The translations under genes and the position numbers were made by a program. From contig NZ_JXYP01000018.1 of assembly GCF_000964005.1 (NCBI RefSeq), forward strand, positions 62,001 to 126,000: 64,000 nucleotides of DNA, in the 5' to 3' direction. How positions within the stretch are numbered: the stretch's first letter is position 1; the number at the start of each line of letters is the position of its first letter. Source of the stretch: Williamsia herbipolensis. GTDB lineage: Bacteria > Actinomycetota > Actinomycetes > Mycobacteriales > Mycobacteriaceae. Under the pieces are notes generated by a model that made no database searches, had not been told where the DNA came from, and was given only the letters and a program-made list of their open reading frames with translations. Shown one piece after another: positions 54,821 to 64,000 of this stretch.

Positions 54821-55469
54821 GGATCGCCTCGCGCAGAGCCTCTTCCACCTCGGCCGGCGCGATGAACACCAGTTCGTCGCCGCCCTCGACCGGGTCGTCG
54901 GCCTGGGGCACGATCACCCGCCCACCGCGCAGGATCGCCACCAGCGCCGCGTCCCGCGGCAGCACCAGCTTGCGCACCGGCTTGCCCGCGAACGAGGTGT
55001 CCTGCGGCAGCGTGATCTCCACCAGGTTCGCCTGACCCTGCCGGAAGGTCATGAGCCGCACCAGATCCCCGACCGAGACGGCCTCCTCGACCAACGAGGC
55101 GAGGATGCGCGGCGTGGACACCGCCACGTCGACCCCCCAGCCCTCGTCGAAGAGCCACTCGTTGCGCGGGTCGTTGACGCGGGCCACCACGCGCTCCACG
55201 GCGAACTCGGTCTTGGCCAACAGGCTCACCACGAGGTTCGCCTTGTCGTCGCCGGTGGCGGCCACCATCACGTCGTAGGTGTGCAGCTGCGCCTGTTCGA
55301 GGTTGTCGAGCTCGCAGGCGTCACCGTTGATCCACGTGGCCCCGGGGACCGAGGCCTCGTCGATGTTGTCGACGCGTCGCTCGAGCAACATCACCTCGTG
55401 CTTGTTGTGGAGCAGTTCGCGGGCGATCGACCGACCCACCGCACCCGCCCCGGCGATGGCGACCTTCAC
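54810..55469 (-). CDS. ceoC: TrkA-family potassium channel regulatory (KTN) protein, CeoC-like
   Basis: This 219-residue RCK protein has an N-terminal NAD-binding Rossmann fold (VAIAGAGAVGRSIARE) and a C-terminal TrkA-C domain (LVRLMTFRQGQANLVEITLP, key residues). It corresponds to M. tuberculosis Rv2692. Such proteins gate K+ transporters in response to NAD(H)/ATP or c-di-AMP. It follows ceoB by 46 bp. GTG at 55469 has GAAGG upstream. No TrkH/KtrB partner is in the window. Confidence 0.93.
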   Translation of the reverse strand: MKVAIAGAGAVGRSIARELLHNKHEVMLLERRVDNIDEASVPGATWINGDACELDNLEQAQLHTYDVMVAATGDDKANLVVSLLAKTEFAVERVVARVNDPRNEWLFDEGWGVDVAVSTPRILASLVEEAVSVGDLVRLMTFRQGQANLVEITLPQDTSFAGKPVRKLVLPRDAALVAILRGGRVIVPQADDPVEGGDELVFIAPAEVEEALREAILSL

Positions 55470-55515
55470 CGTTGACCACCTTCGTCGTGGGGACCGCCGA
55501 CGATCACGGCCCCGG

Positions 55516-56178
55516 TCATCCTGCGTCCCGTTCGCCCGCGGCGACCTCGAAGGCCTTGTCGCGGTTGTCGCGCAGCACCGAGACGAACACGTTGTCGTCC
55601 TGCTGCAGCACCGTGCGAGGTTCGGGCAACAGCGCGTTGCCCAATCGGTTGATGAATGCGATCCGCGCCCCGGTCTCCTCCTGGAACACCGCGGCGGTCT
55701 GGCCGATCCAGCTCTCGTGGAACGGGATCAGCGTCACCAGCACCGAGCCGGAGGGATCCCGCCAGGCCGTCGACGGGCTGCCCTCGCCGAGTGCGGCGAC
55801 GAACCGCTGGGTGGTCCACGGCACCGTCGCGACGGTGGGGATGCCCAGACGTTCGTACACCGCGGCGCGTTTGGCGTCGTAGATCCGGGCGACGACCTTC
55901 TCCACACCGAAGGTCTCGCGCGCGACACGCGCGGCGATGATGTTCGAGTTGTCGCCGGAGGACACCGCGGCGAACGCGTCGGCGTCGGCGATGCCCGCGG
56001 TCCGCAACACGTCCCGGTCGAAGCCCACACCCTTGACGGTGGTCCCGCCGAAAGCACTGCCCAGACGACGGAACGCCGAGGAGTCACGGTCGACGACCGC
56101 CACCTCGTGCCCCTTGCCCTCCAGGGCCAGAGCCAGGGACGAACCGACCCGGCCGCACCCCATGATCACTACCCGCAC
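55516..56178 (-). CDS. ceoB: TrkA-family potassium channel regulatory (KTN) protein, CeoB-like
   Basis: This 220-residue RCK protein has the NAD-binding motif IMGCGRVGSSLALALE, an acidic end of strand 2 (VVDRDSSAF) and a C-terminal TrkA-C domain. It is a paralogue of the next gene and corresponds to M. tuberculosis Rv2691. The GTG at 56178 has AGGAGG 6 nt upstream; the open frame reads further upstream without a site. It is divergent from the KimA-like transporter, which may be its functional partner. Confidence 0.93.
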   Translation of the reverse strand: MRVVIMGCGRVGSSLALALEGKGHEVAVVDRDSSAFRRLGSAFGGTTVKGVGFDRDVLRTAGIADADAFAAVSSGDNSNIIAARVARETFGVEKVVARIYDAKRAAVYERLGIPTVATVPWTTQRFVAALGEGSPSTAWRDPSGSVLVTLIPFHESWIGQTAAVFQEETGARIAFINRLGNALLPEPRTVLQQDDNVFVSVLRDNRDKAFEVAAGERDAG

Positions 56179-56255
56179 CAGCGTCCTCCTCGGTACAACC
56201 GGACCTGCGATCGGAAACGCTACCGCCCCACGTCGCCGCGGTGACCACCACGTCC

Positions 56256-56267
56256 TATGGTTGCCCA
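56256..56267 (+). promoter_or_regulatory. -10 element, leaderless KimA-like gene
   Basis: TATGGT (56256-56261) is followed by 6 nt and the GTG at 56268, the TANNNT-N6-start layout of leaderless mRNAs. Confidence 0.55.
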
Positions 56268-58337
56268 GTGTCCACCGTGTCCAAGCTGTCCGTAGCAGCG
56301 AAACGGCTCGTCCTCGGACGTCCGTTCCGGAGCGACACCCTCGGCGCCACGCTGCTGCCCAAGCGGATCGCACTGCCGGTCTTCGCCTCCGACGCGATGT
56401 CGTCGGTCGCCTATGCGCCCCAGGAGATCTTCCTGGTGCTCTCGGTCGCCGGCCTGTCGGCCTACACCTACACCCCGTGGATCGGCGTCGCCGTCGCGGT
56501 GGTGATGGCCGTGGTGGTCGCGAGCTATCGGCAGAACGTGCACGCCTACCCCTCCGGCGGCGGCGACTACGAGGTGGCGACGGTCAACCTCGGGCCCAAG
56601 GCCGGTCTCACCGTCGGCAGTGCCCTGCTCGTCGACTACATCCTCACCGTCGCGGTCTCGATCTCCTCGGCGGCGGAGAACATCGGTTCGGCCATCCCGT
56701 TCGTCGAACAGCACCGGGTGTTGTTCTGCGTGGTGGCCATCGTGTTGCTCACGAGCGTGAACCTGCGTGGCATCCGGGAGAGCGGCACCGCCTTCGCCAT
56801 CCCGACCTACGCGTTCATCGCCGGCATGGTCGTCATGCTCATCTGGGGTTTCGTGCAGATCTTCGTCCTCGGTGACGACATCAGCTCCGAGACCGCCGAC
56901 TTCGGCGTGAAGGCCGAGAACAACCACCTCGTCGGCATCGCCTTCGTCTTCCTCATCGCCCGCGCGTTCTCCTCGGGCTGCGCGGCGCTGACCGGTGTCG
57001 AGGCCATCAGCAACGGCGTGCCCGCGTTCCAGAAGCCGAAGTCGCGCAACGCCGCGACGACACTGTTCCTCCTCGGCGCGATCGCGGTCGTGCTGCTGCT
57101 CGGGATCATCCTGCTCGCGCAGAAGATCGGCGCGAAGTACGTGGAGAACCCGGCCGCCGATCTCACCGGCGCTCCCGCGGGATACCAGCAGAAGTCCCTG
57201 GTGGCCCAGCTCGCCCACGCCGTGTTCGCGAACTTCACGCCCGGCTTCTACTTCGTCACGATCGTGACCGCGCTCATCCTCGTGCTCGCCGCCAACACCG
57301 CGTTCAACGGATTCCCGGTGCTGGGTTCGGTGCTCGCGCAGGACCGGTACCTGCCGCGCCAGCTCCACACCCGCGGCGACCGCCTCGCCTTCAGCAACGG
57401 CATCCTGTTCCTCGCCATCGCCGCGATCGCCTTCGTCGTCGCGTTCGGCGCCCAGGTGACCGCCCTCATCCAGCTCTACATCGTGGGCGTGTTCGTGTCG
57501 TTCACCCTGAGTCAGATCGGCATGGTGCGGCACTGGACCCGCCACCTGCGCACCGAGACCGACCCCGGTGCGCGCGGACGGATGCAACGGTCACGCATCA
57601 TCAACTCGATCGGCCTGGCGATGACCGGCACCGTCCTCGTCATCGTCCTCATCACCAAGTTCCTCGCCGGCGCCTGGATCGCGATCGTGGCGATGGTGGC
57701 GATCTTCGGGTTGATGCAGCTCATCCACCGGCACTACGCGTCGGTCCAGACCGAGCTCGACAACAGCGAGTACGAGACGATCCTGCCCAGCCGCACCCAC
57801 TCGGTGGTGCTGGTGTCGAAACTGCACCTGCCCACCAAGCGAGCCCTGGCCTTCGCCCGTGCCACCCGCCCCGACGCGCTCGAGGCCATCACCGTCAACG
57901 TCGACGACCGCGACACCCGGCGGCTCGTGGCCGAGTGGGAGAGCAGCGACATCACCGTCCCGCTGAAGGTGATCGCGTCGCCCTATCGTGAGATCACCCG
58001 TCCCGTCATCGATTACGTTCGTCGGCTCCGCCGCGAATCGCCGCGCGACGTCATCACCGTGTTCATCCCCGAGTACGTCGTCGGTCATTGGTGGGAGCAG
58101 ATCCTGCACAACCAGTCGGCGCTGCGCCTCAAGGGACGACTCCTGTTCGAGCCCGGCGTGATGGTGACATCGGTTCCGTGGCAGCTCAGTTCGTCGGACC
58201 GCCGCAAGAACAAGGACCGCATCTACAACGCACCCGGCGACCTGCGTCGCGGCATGGTGGGTGCCCCCGAACCGCTCGGCGCGGAAACCCGCAGCACCCC
58301 GCCCGGTGCCCGCGGCTCCGGCAGCGACACCCCGTGA
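56268..58337 (+). CDS. APC-superfamily permease, KimA-like potassium importer
   Basis: This 689-residue protein has 12 membrane helices (residues ~45-480) and a ~200-residue cytosolic C-terminus with a USP-like fold. The N-terminal block RIALPVFASDAMSSVAYAP and the C-terminal segments FIPEYVVGHWWEQILHNQSAL and GVMVTSVPW match KimA (YdaO) of Bacillus, a proton-K+ symporter inhibited by c-di-AMP. The M. tuberculosis counterpart is Rv2690c. Annotation as a generic amino-acid permease is less specific. It is coupled to the next gene (GTGA) and divergent from two KTN proteins. Confidence 0.88.
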   Translation: MSTVSKLSVAAKRLVLGRPFRSDTLGATLLPKRIALPVFASDAMSSVAYAPQEIFLVLSVAGLSAYTYTPWIGVAVAVVMAVVVASYRQNVHAYPSGGGDYEVATVNLGPKAGLTVGSALLVDYILTVAVSISSAAENIGSAIPFVEQHRVLFCVVAIVLLTSVNLRGIRESGTAFAIPTYAFIAGMVVMLIWGFVQIFVLGDDISSETADFGVKAENNHLVGIAFVFLIARAFSSGCAALTGVEAISNGVPAFQKPKSRNAATTLFLLGAIAVVLLLGIILLAQKIGAKYVENPAADLTGAPAGYQQKSLVAQLAHAVFANFTPGFYFVTIVTALILVLAANTAFNGFPVLGSVLAQDRYLPRQLHTRGDRLAFSNGILFLAIAAIAFVVAFGAQVTALIQLYIVGVFVSFTLSQIGMVRHWTRHLRTETDPGARGRMQRSRIINSIGLAMTGTVLVIVLITKFLAGAWIAIVAMVAIFGLMQLIHRHYASVQTELDNSEYETILPSRTHSVVLVSKLHLPTKRALAFARATRPDALEAITVNVDDRDTRRLVAEWESSDITVPLKVIASPYREITRPVIDYVRRLRRESPRDVITVFIPEYVVGHWWEQILHNQSALRLKGRLLFEPGVMVTSVPWQLSSSDRRKNKDRIYNAPGDLRRGMVGAPEPLGAETRSTPPGARGSGSDTP

Positions 58338-59692
58338 GCGCGCGGCCTGCCGAGTCCGGAGGCTGGACAGGGTCGCGGCGCGAACTCACCGACCTGCGTC
58401 CGGCACACGGGGGTGCGATGGTCGGTCGCGACGAGGGTCGCGCGGTGTTCGTGCGCGGTGCCCTGCCCGGTGAACGCGTCCTCGTCGAGGTGACCGAGGA
58501 CCGCCACCGCTCCTACTGTCACGCCGTCGTCGTCGAGGTCGTCGAACCGTCCGCACACCGGATCGATCCGGTGTGCGCCGCGGCCGCGGCCGGCGCCGGG
58601 TGCTGCGACCTCTCGTTCGTCACCGACGACCATGCGCGCGACATCAAGGCGACGGTCCTGCGCGAACAGCTCGAACGGCTCGGCGGGTGGTCGGCGGATG
58701 CGCTGCGCGCGTCCGGTGTCGACGCGGTCGGGGTCGCGCCCCTCGGTGCCCCGACGCACTGGCGTACCCGCGTCCGTATGCCCGTCGACGCCGCCGGTGT
58801 CGTCGGTGTGCACGCCCCGGCGTCGGATGTCGTGGTGACCGGTGCACGATGCGCGCAGCCGATCGCAGGGCTCCTCGACGGACTCGACGCCCACTCCTGG
58901 ACGCCGGGCGCCGAGGTGGTGGCCGTGGCCGGGGACGACGGTGTGATGCACCTGACCGAACTCGTCATGAGCCCCACGACACCCGCGCGGGGTCGGTCCG
59001 GACGGGGTCGCAACGACCGTCGAGGACGGGCGCAGCGGGCACGGGCCGACCGTTCGGTGTCGCGGGAGACCGTGGTGGCGGGACCCGACACCGCCGTGCA
59101 CCGCGTCGGCGGCCGCACGTGGCTCCTGCCGGTGACCGGCTTCTGGCAGGCACATCGTTCCGCCCCGACCCGCTACGGCGAGCTCGTGGCGGAGATGGCC
59201 GCGCGCCACGCCCCGACAGCGACGTCGGCGTGGGATCTCTACGGCGGTGTCGGGGTGTTCGCCGGCGCACTGTGCGACGCCATCGACACGCTGACCTCGG
59301 TGGTGGTGGTCGAGGCCGACGCCGCGGCGACGGCCGCGGCGCGCGCCACCTACGCCGACGACGACCGGGTGGCGGTGTACCGCGGACCCGTCGACGCCGC
59401 CCTGGCCAACCTCCCCGCCCCCGACGTCGTCGTCGCCGACCCACCGCGCAGCGGCGCCGGCCGATCGGTCGTGGAGGGCATCTGCGCCGCGGCCCCGGCG
59501 TTGGTCGTCCACGTCGGCTGCGACGCCGCCACCTTCGCCCGTGATCTCGGAACCTACCGCGAACTCGGCTACCGACCCGTCGAACTCGTCGGGCTCGACG
59601 CCTTCCCGTTGACCCACCACGTCGAGGCCATCGCGGCCCTGGTGCCCGACCCCACACTCGGCAGTGGCCGATCGGACGAGCCCCTTCCGTAG
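58334..59692 (+). CDS. TRAM-domain class I SAM-dependent RNA methyltransferase
   Basis: This 452-residue enzyme is of the RumA/TrmA family and probably makes 5-methyluridine in rRNA or tRNA. An N-terminal TRAM domain ([17 protein letters not shown], key residues) is followed by the methyltransferase core: [14 protein letters not shown] (SAM), DPPRSGAG, and the catalytic Cys in [14 protein letters not shown] basic Arg-rich loop sits near residue 220. It corresponds to M. tuberculosis Rv2689c. GTG at 58334 overlaps the KimA-like stop by 4 bp. Confidence 0.9.
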   Translation: MSARPAESGGWTGSRRELTDLRPAHGGAMVGRDEGRAVFVRGALPGERVLVEVTEDRHRSYCHAVVVEVVEPSAHRIDPVCAAAAAGAGCCDLSFVTDDHARDIKATVLREQLERLGGWSADALRASGVDAVGVAPLGAPTHWRTRVRMPVDAAGVVGVHAPASDVVVTGARCAQPIAGLLDGLDAHSWTPGAEVVAVAGDDGVMHLTELVMSPTTPARGRSGRGRNDRRGRAQRARADRSVSRETVVAGPDTAVHRVGGRTWLLPVTGFWQAHRSAPTRYGELVAEMAARHAPTATSAWDLYGGVGVFAGALCDAIDTLTSVVVVEADAAATAAARATYADDDRVAVYRGPVDAALANLPAPDVVVADPPRSGAGRSVVEGICAAAPALVVHVGCDAATFARDLGTYRELGYRPVELVGLDAFPLTHHVEAIAALVPDPTLGSGRSDEPLP

Positions 59693-59723
59693 ACTCGACG
59701 TCACCATGCTGGAAGGAGCGTCG

Positions 59724-61679
59724 ATGGGTGTGCTCGAGAGGATCTATTCGCCGCGAGATCTCGCGGGCCTCACCGCAGCGGAGCTCGAGGAGCTCGCCGC
59801 GGAGATCCGTACCTTCCTGATCGACAAGGTGTCGGCCACCGGCGGGCACCTCGGCCCCAACCTCGGCGTCGTCGAACTCACCCTCGCGATCCACCGTGTC
59901 TTCGAATCGCCGTCGGACGCCGTCATCTTCGACACCGGACATCAGTCCTACGTCCACAAGATCGTCACCGGCCGCCGCGACGCCTTCGACACCCTGCGTC
60001 AACGCGGTGGTCTCACCGGCTACCAGGAGCGGGCCGAGAGCGAGCACGACTGGGTCGAGTCGTCGCACGCGTCGGCCGCGCTGTCCTACGCCGACGGCTT
60101 GTCCAAGGCGTTCGAGCTGACCGGTCGCCGCCGCCACGTGGTCGCGGTCGTCGGTGACGGCGCGCTGACCGGCGGCATGTGCTGGGAGGCGTTGAACAAC
60201 ATCGCCGCCGGCGACCGCCCCCTGGTCGTGATCGTCAACGACAACGGTCGCTCGTACGCCCCGACCATCGGCGGTCTCGCCGACCACCTCGCGGGCCTGC
60301 GGTTGCAGCCCGAATACGAGAAATTCCTCGACGAGGGTCGCCGCATGCTGACCGGCGTGCCGGTCGTCGGGTCGGTGGCCTACGCCGCGCTGCACGGCAT
60401 GAAGAGCGGCATCAAGGATTTCCTCGCGCCGCAGGCGATGTTCACCGATCTCGGCATCAAGTACGTCGGCCCGGTCGACGGGCACGACCAATCGGCGCTC
60501 GAGAGTGCCCTGGCGCGCGCGAAGTCGTTCGGCGGCCCGGTGATCGTGCACACCGTCACCCGCAAGGGGATGGGCTACGCCTACGCCGAGAACGACGAGG
60601 CCGACCAGATGCACGGCATCGGCATCATCGACCCGCTCACCGGTCGTGCGACGAGCGTGCCCCCGCAGGACTGGACCTCGGTGTTCTCCGCGGCGCTGGT
60701 CGAAGCCGGTTCCCGGCGCGATGATGTCGTGGCCATCACCGCGGCCATGGCCGGGCCCACCGGCCTCGCCCCGTTCGGGGCGAAGTTCCCCGACCGGCTC
60801 TTCGACGTCGGCATCGCCGAGCAGCACGCACTGACCTCGGCGGCGGGGCTCGCGCTCGGTGGCATGCACCCTGTGGTCGCGATCTACTCCACGTTCCTCA
60901 ACCGCGCGTTCGATCAGTTGCTGATGGACGTCGCGCTGCTGAAACAGCCCGTCACCCTCGTCCTCGACCGCTCCGGTGTGACCGGGCCCGACGGCCCGAG
61001 CCACCACGGCATGTGGGATCTGTCGCTCATGGCGCTGGTGCCCGGCCTGCGCGTCGCGGCGCCTCGCGACGCCGTCCGTCTCCGCGAGGAGCTCGGCGAG
61101 GCACTCGACACCGCCGACGGCCCGACGGCGCTGCGTTACTCCAAGGGTGCTGTGCCCGAGGACATCCGGTCGATCGAGCGACTCGCCGACGGCACCGACG
61201 TCCTCTACCGCTCGTCGAGCACGGGTCCGGCCGACGTCCTCGTCGTCGGGGTCGGCGCGTTCTGCGCGTTGGCCGTCGACACCGCGGGCCGTCTCGCACA
61301 GCAGGGCATCGACGTCACCGTGGTCGACCCCCGGTGGGTGCTGCCGGTCAACGACTCGATCGTCGACCTCGCGCGACACCACCGTCTCGTGGTGACCCTC
61401 GAGGACAACGGGGTGCACGGCGGCGTCGGATCGGCTATCAGCGACCGACTGCGCCGAGCCGGTGTGGACGTGCCGGTGCAGCAGCGCGGTATCACGCAGG
61501 AGTTCCTGGCTCACAGCAGCCGCAACGAGATCCTCGGCGACCTGGGGCTCACCGCGCAGGATCTCGCGCGCACCATCACCGCCACGGTGTCGACGATGCA
61601 GTCGATGACGCCGATGGGCGATGACGTCACCGCCGAGAAGAACGTCTCCGTCGACTCCGACGTCACCGCCGAGAACTAG
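59724..61679 (+). CDS. dxs: 1-deoxy-D-xylulose-5-phosphate synthase
   Basis: DXS condenses pyruvate and glyceraldehyde 3-phosphate, the first step of the MEP isoprenoid pathway. The 651-residue thiamine-diphosphate enzyme shows [25 protein letters not shown], the TPP motif [16 protein letters not shown], the catalytic Glu in [12 protein letters not shown], and [17 protein letters not shown] at 59724 has GGAAGGAG 5 nt upstream. TAGACT overlapping the previous stop is a likely -10, giving a short leader. The ~20-residue C-terminal tail is variable. Confidence 0.96.
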   Translation: MGVLERIYSPRDLAGLTAAELEELAAEIRTFLIDKVSATGGHLGPNLGVVELTLAIHRVFESPSDAVIFDTGHQSYVHKIVTGRRDAFDTLRQRGGLTGYQERAESEHDWVESSHASAALSYADGLSKAFELTGRRRHVVAVVGDGALTGGMCWEALNNIAAGDRPLVVIVNDNGRSYAPTIGGLADHLAGLRLQPEYEKFLDEGRRMLTGVPVVGSVAYAALHGMKSGIKDFLAPQAMFTDLGIKYVGPVDGHDQSALESALARAKSFGGPVIVHTVTRKGMGYAYAENDEADQMHGIGIIDPLTGRATSVPPQDWTSVFSAALVEAGSRRDDVVAITAAMAGPTGLAPFGAKFPDRLFDVGIAEQHALTSAAGLALGGMHPVVAIYSTFLNRAFDQLLMDVALLKQPVTLVLDRSGVTGPDGPSHHGMWDLSLMALVPGLRVAAPRDAVRLREELGEALDTADGPTALRYSKGAVPEDIRSIERLADGTDVLYRSSSTGPADVLVVGVGAFCALAVDTAGRLAQQGIDVTVVDPRWVLPVNDSIVDLARHHRLVVTLEDNGVHGGVGSAISDRLRRAGVDVPVQQRGITQEFLAHSSRNEILGDLGLTAQDLARTITATVSTMQSMTPMGDDVTAEKNVSVDSDVTAEN

Positions 61680-61695
61680 CCGCGAGACGAAGGTC

Positions 61696-63021
61696 TCAGC
61701 TCACCGGCTCGGCGTCCGCGGGTGCTTCCGGTTCCGGTGGCGCCGTGAACGCCGTGAACATCAGCGGCGTGCACAACTCACGCTGCCATCGCCGTGCGCC
61801 ACCGCGGGTGAGGCGTTCGGTGATCGCGTCGAGAGTCACCGGTTCACCGACGCCGTCCCAACAGATCTGACGCATCAGGTCGGGCTGCAGCAGGTTCTCC
61901 GCCGGGGTGCCCACACGCTCGGAGAGCTCGGCCAGGGCGGTACGGGTGGCCGACAGGCGTTGTGCGGCCTCGGGATTGCGGTTGGCCCACCGGTTGACCG
62001 CGGGCAGCCCGACACCGCCGGCGTTGCGCGGGGGGAGATCGGCGTCGGCGAGTCGGCGGGCCCGGTCGATGGCACCGAACCAGCGGCGCGCGAGGCGGCG
62101 CTGACGGTGGCCGCCGAACACGGGGAGTCGGGTGAGATCCTCGGCGGTCGCGGGGGAGGCCTGCGCGGCGGCGACGATCGCCGAATCGGGCAGTACCCGG
62201 CCCGGCGCGATGTCCCGTTCGATCGCGAGTTCCTCACGGGAGGACCACAGTTCGCGGACGATCGCCAGTGCCCGGGTCGATTTCACCGTGTGCAGCGACG
62301 ACGTCCGGCGCCACCGGTCGACCCTCGGCGGCGGTTCGGGTTTCGTGCGGACGTGTTCGAACTCCTCGGCCGCCCACTCGTCCTTGCCGGCCGCGACGAG
62401 GTCGGCGGCGACGGCGTCGCGTAGCTCCACCAGCACCTCGACGTCGAGGGCGGCGTAGTTCAGCCAGTCCTCGGGCAGCGGTCGGCGCGACCAGTCGGCG
62501 GCACCGTGCCCTTTCACCAGTCCGAGGCCGAGATGGTGGGCCACCATGGCCGCGAGGTTGACCCGGGGCAGACCCAGGAGTCGTCCGCCGAGTTCGGTGT
62601 CGAACAGGTCGGCGCACACGAAGCCCAGTTCGCGCAGGCAGGGCAGGTCCTGATCGGCGGCGTGCAGGACCCACTGCGGTCCGTCCAGGGCGGCGATCAC
62701 GCCGCCCAACGCGTCGGGGTGGTCGATGGGGTCGATGAGGAAGGAGCCCGAACCGCGTCGGCGGATCTGCACGAGATACGCCCGACCGGAGTAGCGGAAG
62801 CCCGACGCGCGCTCGGTGTCGAGGGCGACCGGTCCCTCGCCCGCGGCGAGACGTGCCGCCGCCTCGTCGAACTCGGCCGGGGTGCGCAGTACGGGCGGCA
62901 CGCCCTCGGCGGGCTGGGTCAGCGGGGTGATCTCCGGTTCCGCGGCCGCCTCGGGGGCGTCCGAGGCCGGCACGGAACCGGGATCGGGCGCTGTGGGATC
63001 AGACGCTGTGGGATCGGTCAT
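61696..63021 (-). CDS. ribonuclease D
   Basis: This 441-residue DEDDy 3'-5' exoribonuclease acts in tRNA and stable RNA maturation. Exonuclease motifs are VALDTERASGF (DxE), LHAADQDLPCL and NYAALDVEVLVEL (YxxxD), followed by an HRDC domain (~230-310) and a further helical C-terminus. The N-terminal ~45 residues are acidic, Pro-rich and disordered. It corresponds to M. tuberculosis Rv2681. It follows the DUF3000 gene by 11 bp in one operon and is convergent with dxs. Confidence 0.93.
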   Translation of the reverse strand: MTDPTASDPTAPDPGSVPASDAPEAAAEPEITPLTQPAEGVPPVLRTPAEFDEAAARLAAGEGPVALDTERASGFRYSGRAYLVQIRRRGSGSFLIDPIDHPDALGGVIAALDGPQWVLHAADQDLPCLRELGFVCADLFDTELGGRLLGLPRVNLAAMVAHHLGLGLVKGHGAADWSRRPLPEDWLNYAALDVEVLVELRDAVAADLVAAGKDEWAAEEFEHVRTKPEPPPRVDRWRRTSSLHTVKSTRALAIVRELWSSREELAIERDIAPGRVLPDSAIVAAAQASPATAEDLTRLPVFGGHRQRRLARRWFGAIDRARRLADADLPPRNAGGVGLPAVNRWANRNPEAAQRLSATRTALAELSERVGTPAENLLQPDLMRQICWDGVGEPVTLDAITERLTRGGARRWQRELCTPLMFTAFTAPPEPEAPADAEPVS

Positions 63022-63032
63022 GGGGCGACCAC

Positions 63033-63626
63033 TCAGGTGGCCGCGCCGCCGACACCGAGGTTGGTGACACCGGTCGGCGGCAGACCCGCCGCCGACGACA
63101 GCACCTCGCAGAAGGCCTCGACGTGGGCGGAGAGGTCGGTCCCGGTGGCGGTCCAGGACGCACGCAGCTCGAGTTGGTGTGCCCGGGGCGGGCCCGAGAT
63201 GTCGCCGTAGCGGACCGATGTCGTGGAGGTGACGGTGCCGCCGAGGGCGGTGATGTCGGTGACCGCCAGGGCGTCGGCCAGCCAGCTCCATGCGACCTCG
63301 GGGAGCAGGGGATCGGTGGCCAGTGCTGCCTCGACCTCGGCCTGGACGAACGCGACGAGACGCATCGTCCCGTTCCAGGCGTCCTGGCCGTCGGGGTCGT
63401 AGAGCAGGATCAGTCGTCCGAAGGCGCTGCCGTCGGAGTCGGTCGGGATCTCACCGTCGGGTTCGGGTTGGGTGACCTCGGCGCCGATGGCGTGGCTGTA
63501 GGGCGCGAGGCGCTGGGGCGGACGGATGCTGCCGACCTCGATGTCGGGACGGATCCGTGCCGCATGCATCGAGTCGACCGCGCTGCGGAAATCGACAGGC
63601 TCCGCGCAAGCCCCGGGTGAGGTCAC
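63033..63626 (-). CDS. DUF3000 domain-containing protein
   Basis: This 197-residue cytoplasmic protein has the DUF3000 core [39 protein letters not shown] (key residues) and [11 protein letters not shown]. It corresponds to M. tuberculosis Rv2680; function unknown. GTG at 63626 is 7 nt after TACCGT, indicating a leaderless mRNA. It is first in an operon with ribonuclease D, suggesting an RNA-related role. Confidence 0.9.
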   Translation of the reverse strand: MTSPGACAEPVDFRSAVDSMHAARIRPDIEVGSIRPPQRLAPYSHAIGAEVTQPEPDGEIPTDSDGSAFGRLILLYDPDGQDAWNGTMRLVAFVQAEVEAALATDPLLPEVAWSWLADALAVTDITALGGTVTSTTSVRYGDISGPPRAHQLELRASWTATGTDLSAHVEAFCEVLSSAAGLPPTGVTNLGVGGAAT

Positions 63627-63639
63627 ACCGGAGACGGTA
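63627..63639 (-). promoter_or_regulatory. -10 element, leaderless DUF3000 gene
   Basis: TACCGT on the minus strand (63639-63634) is followed by 7 nt and GTG at 63626. No Shine-Dalgarno is present. Confidence 0.55.
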
Positions 63640-63659
63640 GGCCGAACGGACTCGTCCGT

Positions 63660-63722
63660 GCCGGAGGCGCGCCGTCGTCACAGCCGGAGGCGCGCCGTCG
63701 TCACAGCCGGAGGCGCGCCGTC
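63660..63722. repeat. 23-bp tandem repeat upstream of hemE
   Basis: The unit gccggaggcgcgccgtcgtc (20 of 23 bp shown) occurs at 63660-63682 and 63683-63705 with no differences, then a 17-bp partial copy. It fills most of the gap between the divergent DUF3000 and hemE genes and contains a GGCGCGCC core. Confidence 0.9.
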
Positions 63723-63747
63723 TGCGGAGTGGGTCGCACATGGCAGC

Positions 63748-64000
63748 ATGAATTCGGTGATGACCCCCTCGATCCCCGACCACGTCCGACGGATGCCGTT
63801 GATCGCCGCCGCCACCGGCGACCGACCGTCGCGCCGGCCGGTCTGGTTCATGCGTCAGGCAGGCCGCTCGCTGCCGGAATACCGCGAGCTGCGGGTGGGG
63901 CGCGGGATGCTCGAGTCCTGCTTCGACGCCGATCTGGTCACCGAGATCACCATGCAGCCTGTCCGTCGCCACGATGTGGACGCCGCGATCCTCTTCTCCG
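63748..64000 (+). CDS. hemE: uroporphyrinogen decarboxylase (N-terminal part)
   Basis: HemE decarboxylates uroporphyrinogen III to coproporphyrinogen III in haem synthesis. About 84 residues are visible before the right edge. The signature [20 protein letters not shown] contains the conserved substrate-binding Arg residues, and [20 protein letters not shown] follows. ATG at 63748, GTG at 63757 and ATG at 63760 are all possible starts; none has a clear ribosome site. The 23-bp tandem repeat ends 25 bp upstream. Confidence 0.95.
   Translation, partial: MNSVMTPSIPDHVRRMPLIAAATGDRPSRRPVWFMRQAGRSLPEYRELRVGRGMLESCFDADLVTEITMQPVRRHDVDAAILFS

Overview
The window is high-GC actinobacterial chromosome. 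The gene content points to Mycobacteriales, probably Gordonia or a close relative. Mycothiol-dependent formaldehyde dehydrogenase, IdeR, SigA and SigB with mycobacterial-type sequence, polyphosphate glucokinase and many Actinobacteria-only DUF families (DUF3000, DUF3039, DUF3093, DUF3099, DUF3159, DUF3710, DUF4192, DUF4193, DUF7455) all fit. The order sigA-ppgK-suhB-cei-DUF4193-DUF3093-dut-DUF3710-hydrolase-OB-DUF3159-ceoC-ceoB-APC-TRAM methyltransferase-dxs-rnd-DUF3000-hemE follows the M. tuberculosis Rv2703-Rv2678 region. The lexA/fructose-PTS/nrdR part resembles Corynebacterium. The genus is an inference; no rRNA is present. No tRNA, IS element, prophage, CRISPR array or replication origin was seen, so this is core chromosome.

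Layout. 1-5.9 kb: a truncated DUF349 gene, then a rightward block of a dioxygenase-like protein, miaA, dapF and hflX. 5.9-12.3 kb: fructose PTS, with leftward deoR-type regulator/fruK/fruA/ptsH and divergent ptsI. 12.3-19.2 kb: an SDR, the SOS pair lexA and a LysM division-inhibitor-like gene sharing an intergenic region with three SOS boxes, nrdR, and hrpA. 19.3-25.3 kb: an aminotransferase, a DJ-1/MarR operon with a clear operator, and PAC2/helicase. 25.6-29.3 kb: mycothiol formaldehyde detoxification (mscR plus a metallo-beta-lactamase-fold gene), a lipoprotein and DUF4192. 29.3-36.1 kb: ideR-galE, then acuC-pat (lysine deacetylase and acetyltransferase), then sigB with an ECF-type promoter. 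36.2-45.9 kb: an accessory-looking stretch with a methyltransferase, small DUF proteins, YihY, a DEIH helicase, an EamA-DUF952 fusion, a NarL-type two-component system and a membrane protein. 46.0-64 kb: sigA, ppgK, suhB, envelope and nucleotide-metabolism genes, a potassium module (two KTN proteins and a KimA-like permease), dxs, ribonuclease D, DUF3000 and the start of hemE.

How the genes act together. PTS genes carry phosphate from EI and HPr to fructose and then to fructose 1,6-bisphosphate under a DeoR-type regulator. LexA probably represses itself and the LysM gene. mscR and its neighbour probably form a two-step formaldehyde detoxification pathway. AcuC and Pat are opposing enzymes of protein acetylation in one coupled operon. 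Regulatory architecture is the most informative layer. Many genes start 6-7 nt after a TANNNT hexamer (leaderless transcripts), and two of those transcripts appear to begin with very short upstream ORFs. Convergent genes are usually separated by strong hairpins. No clearly new multi-gene system (defence, secretion, biosynthetic) is visible; the best novelty candidates are these leader and start-codon arrangements, one gene fusion, and the KimA/KTN potassium neighbourhood.
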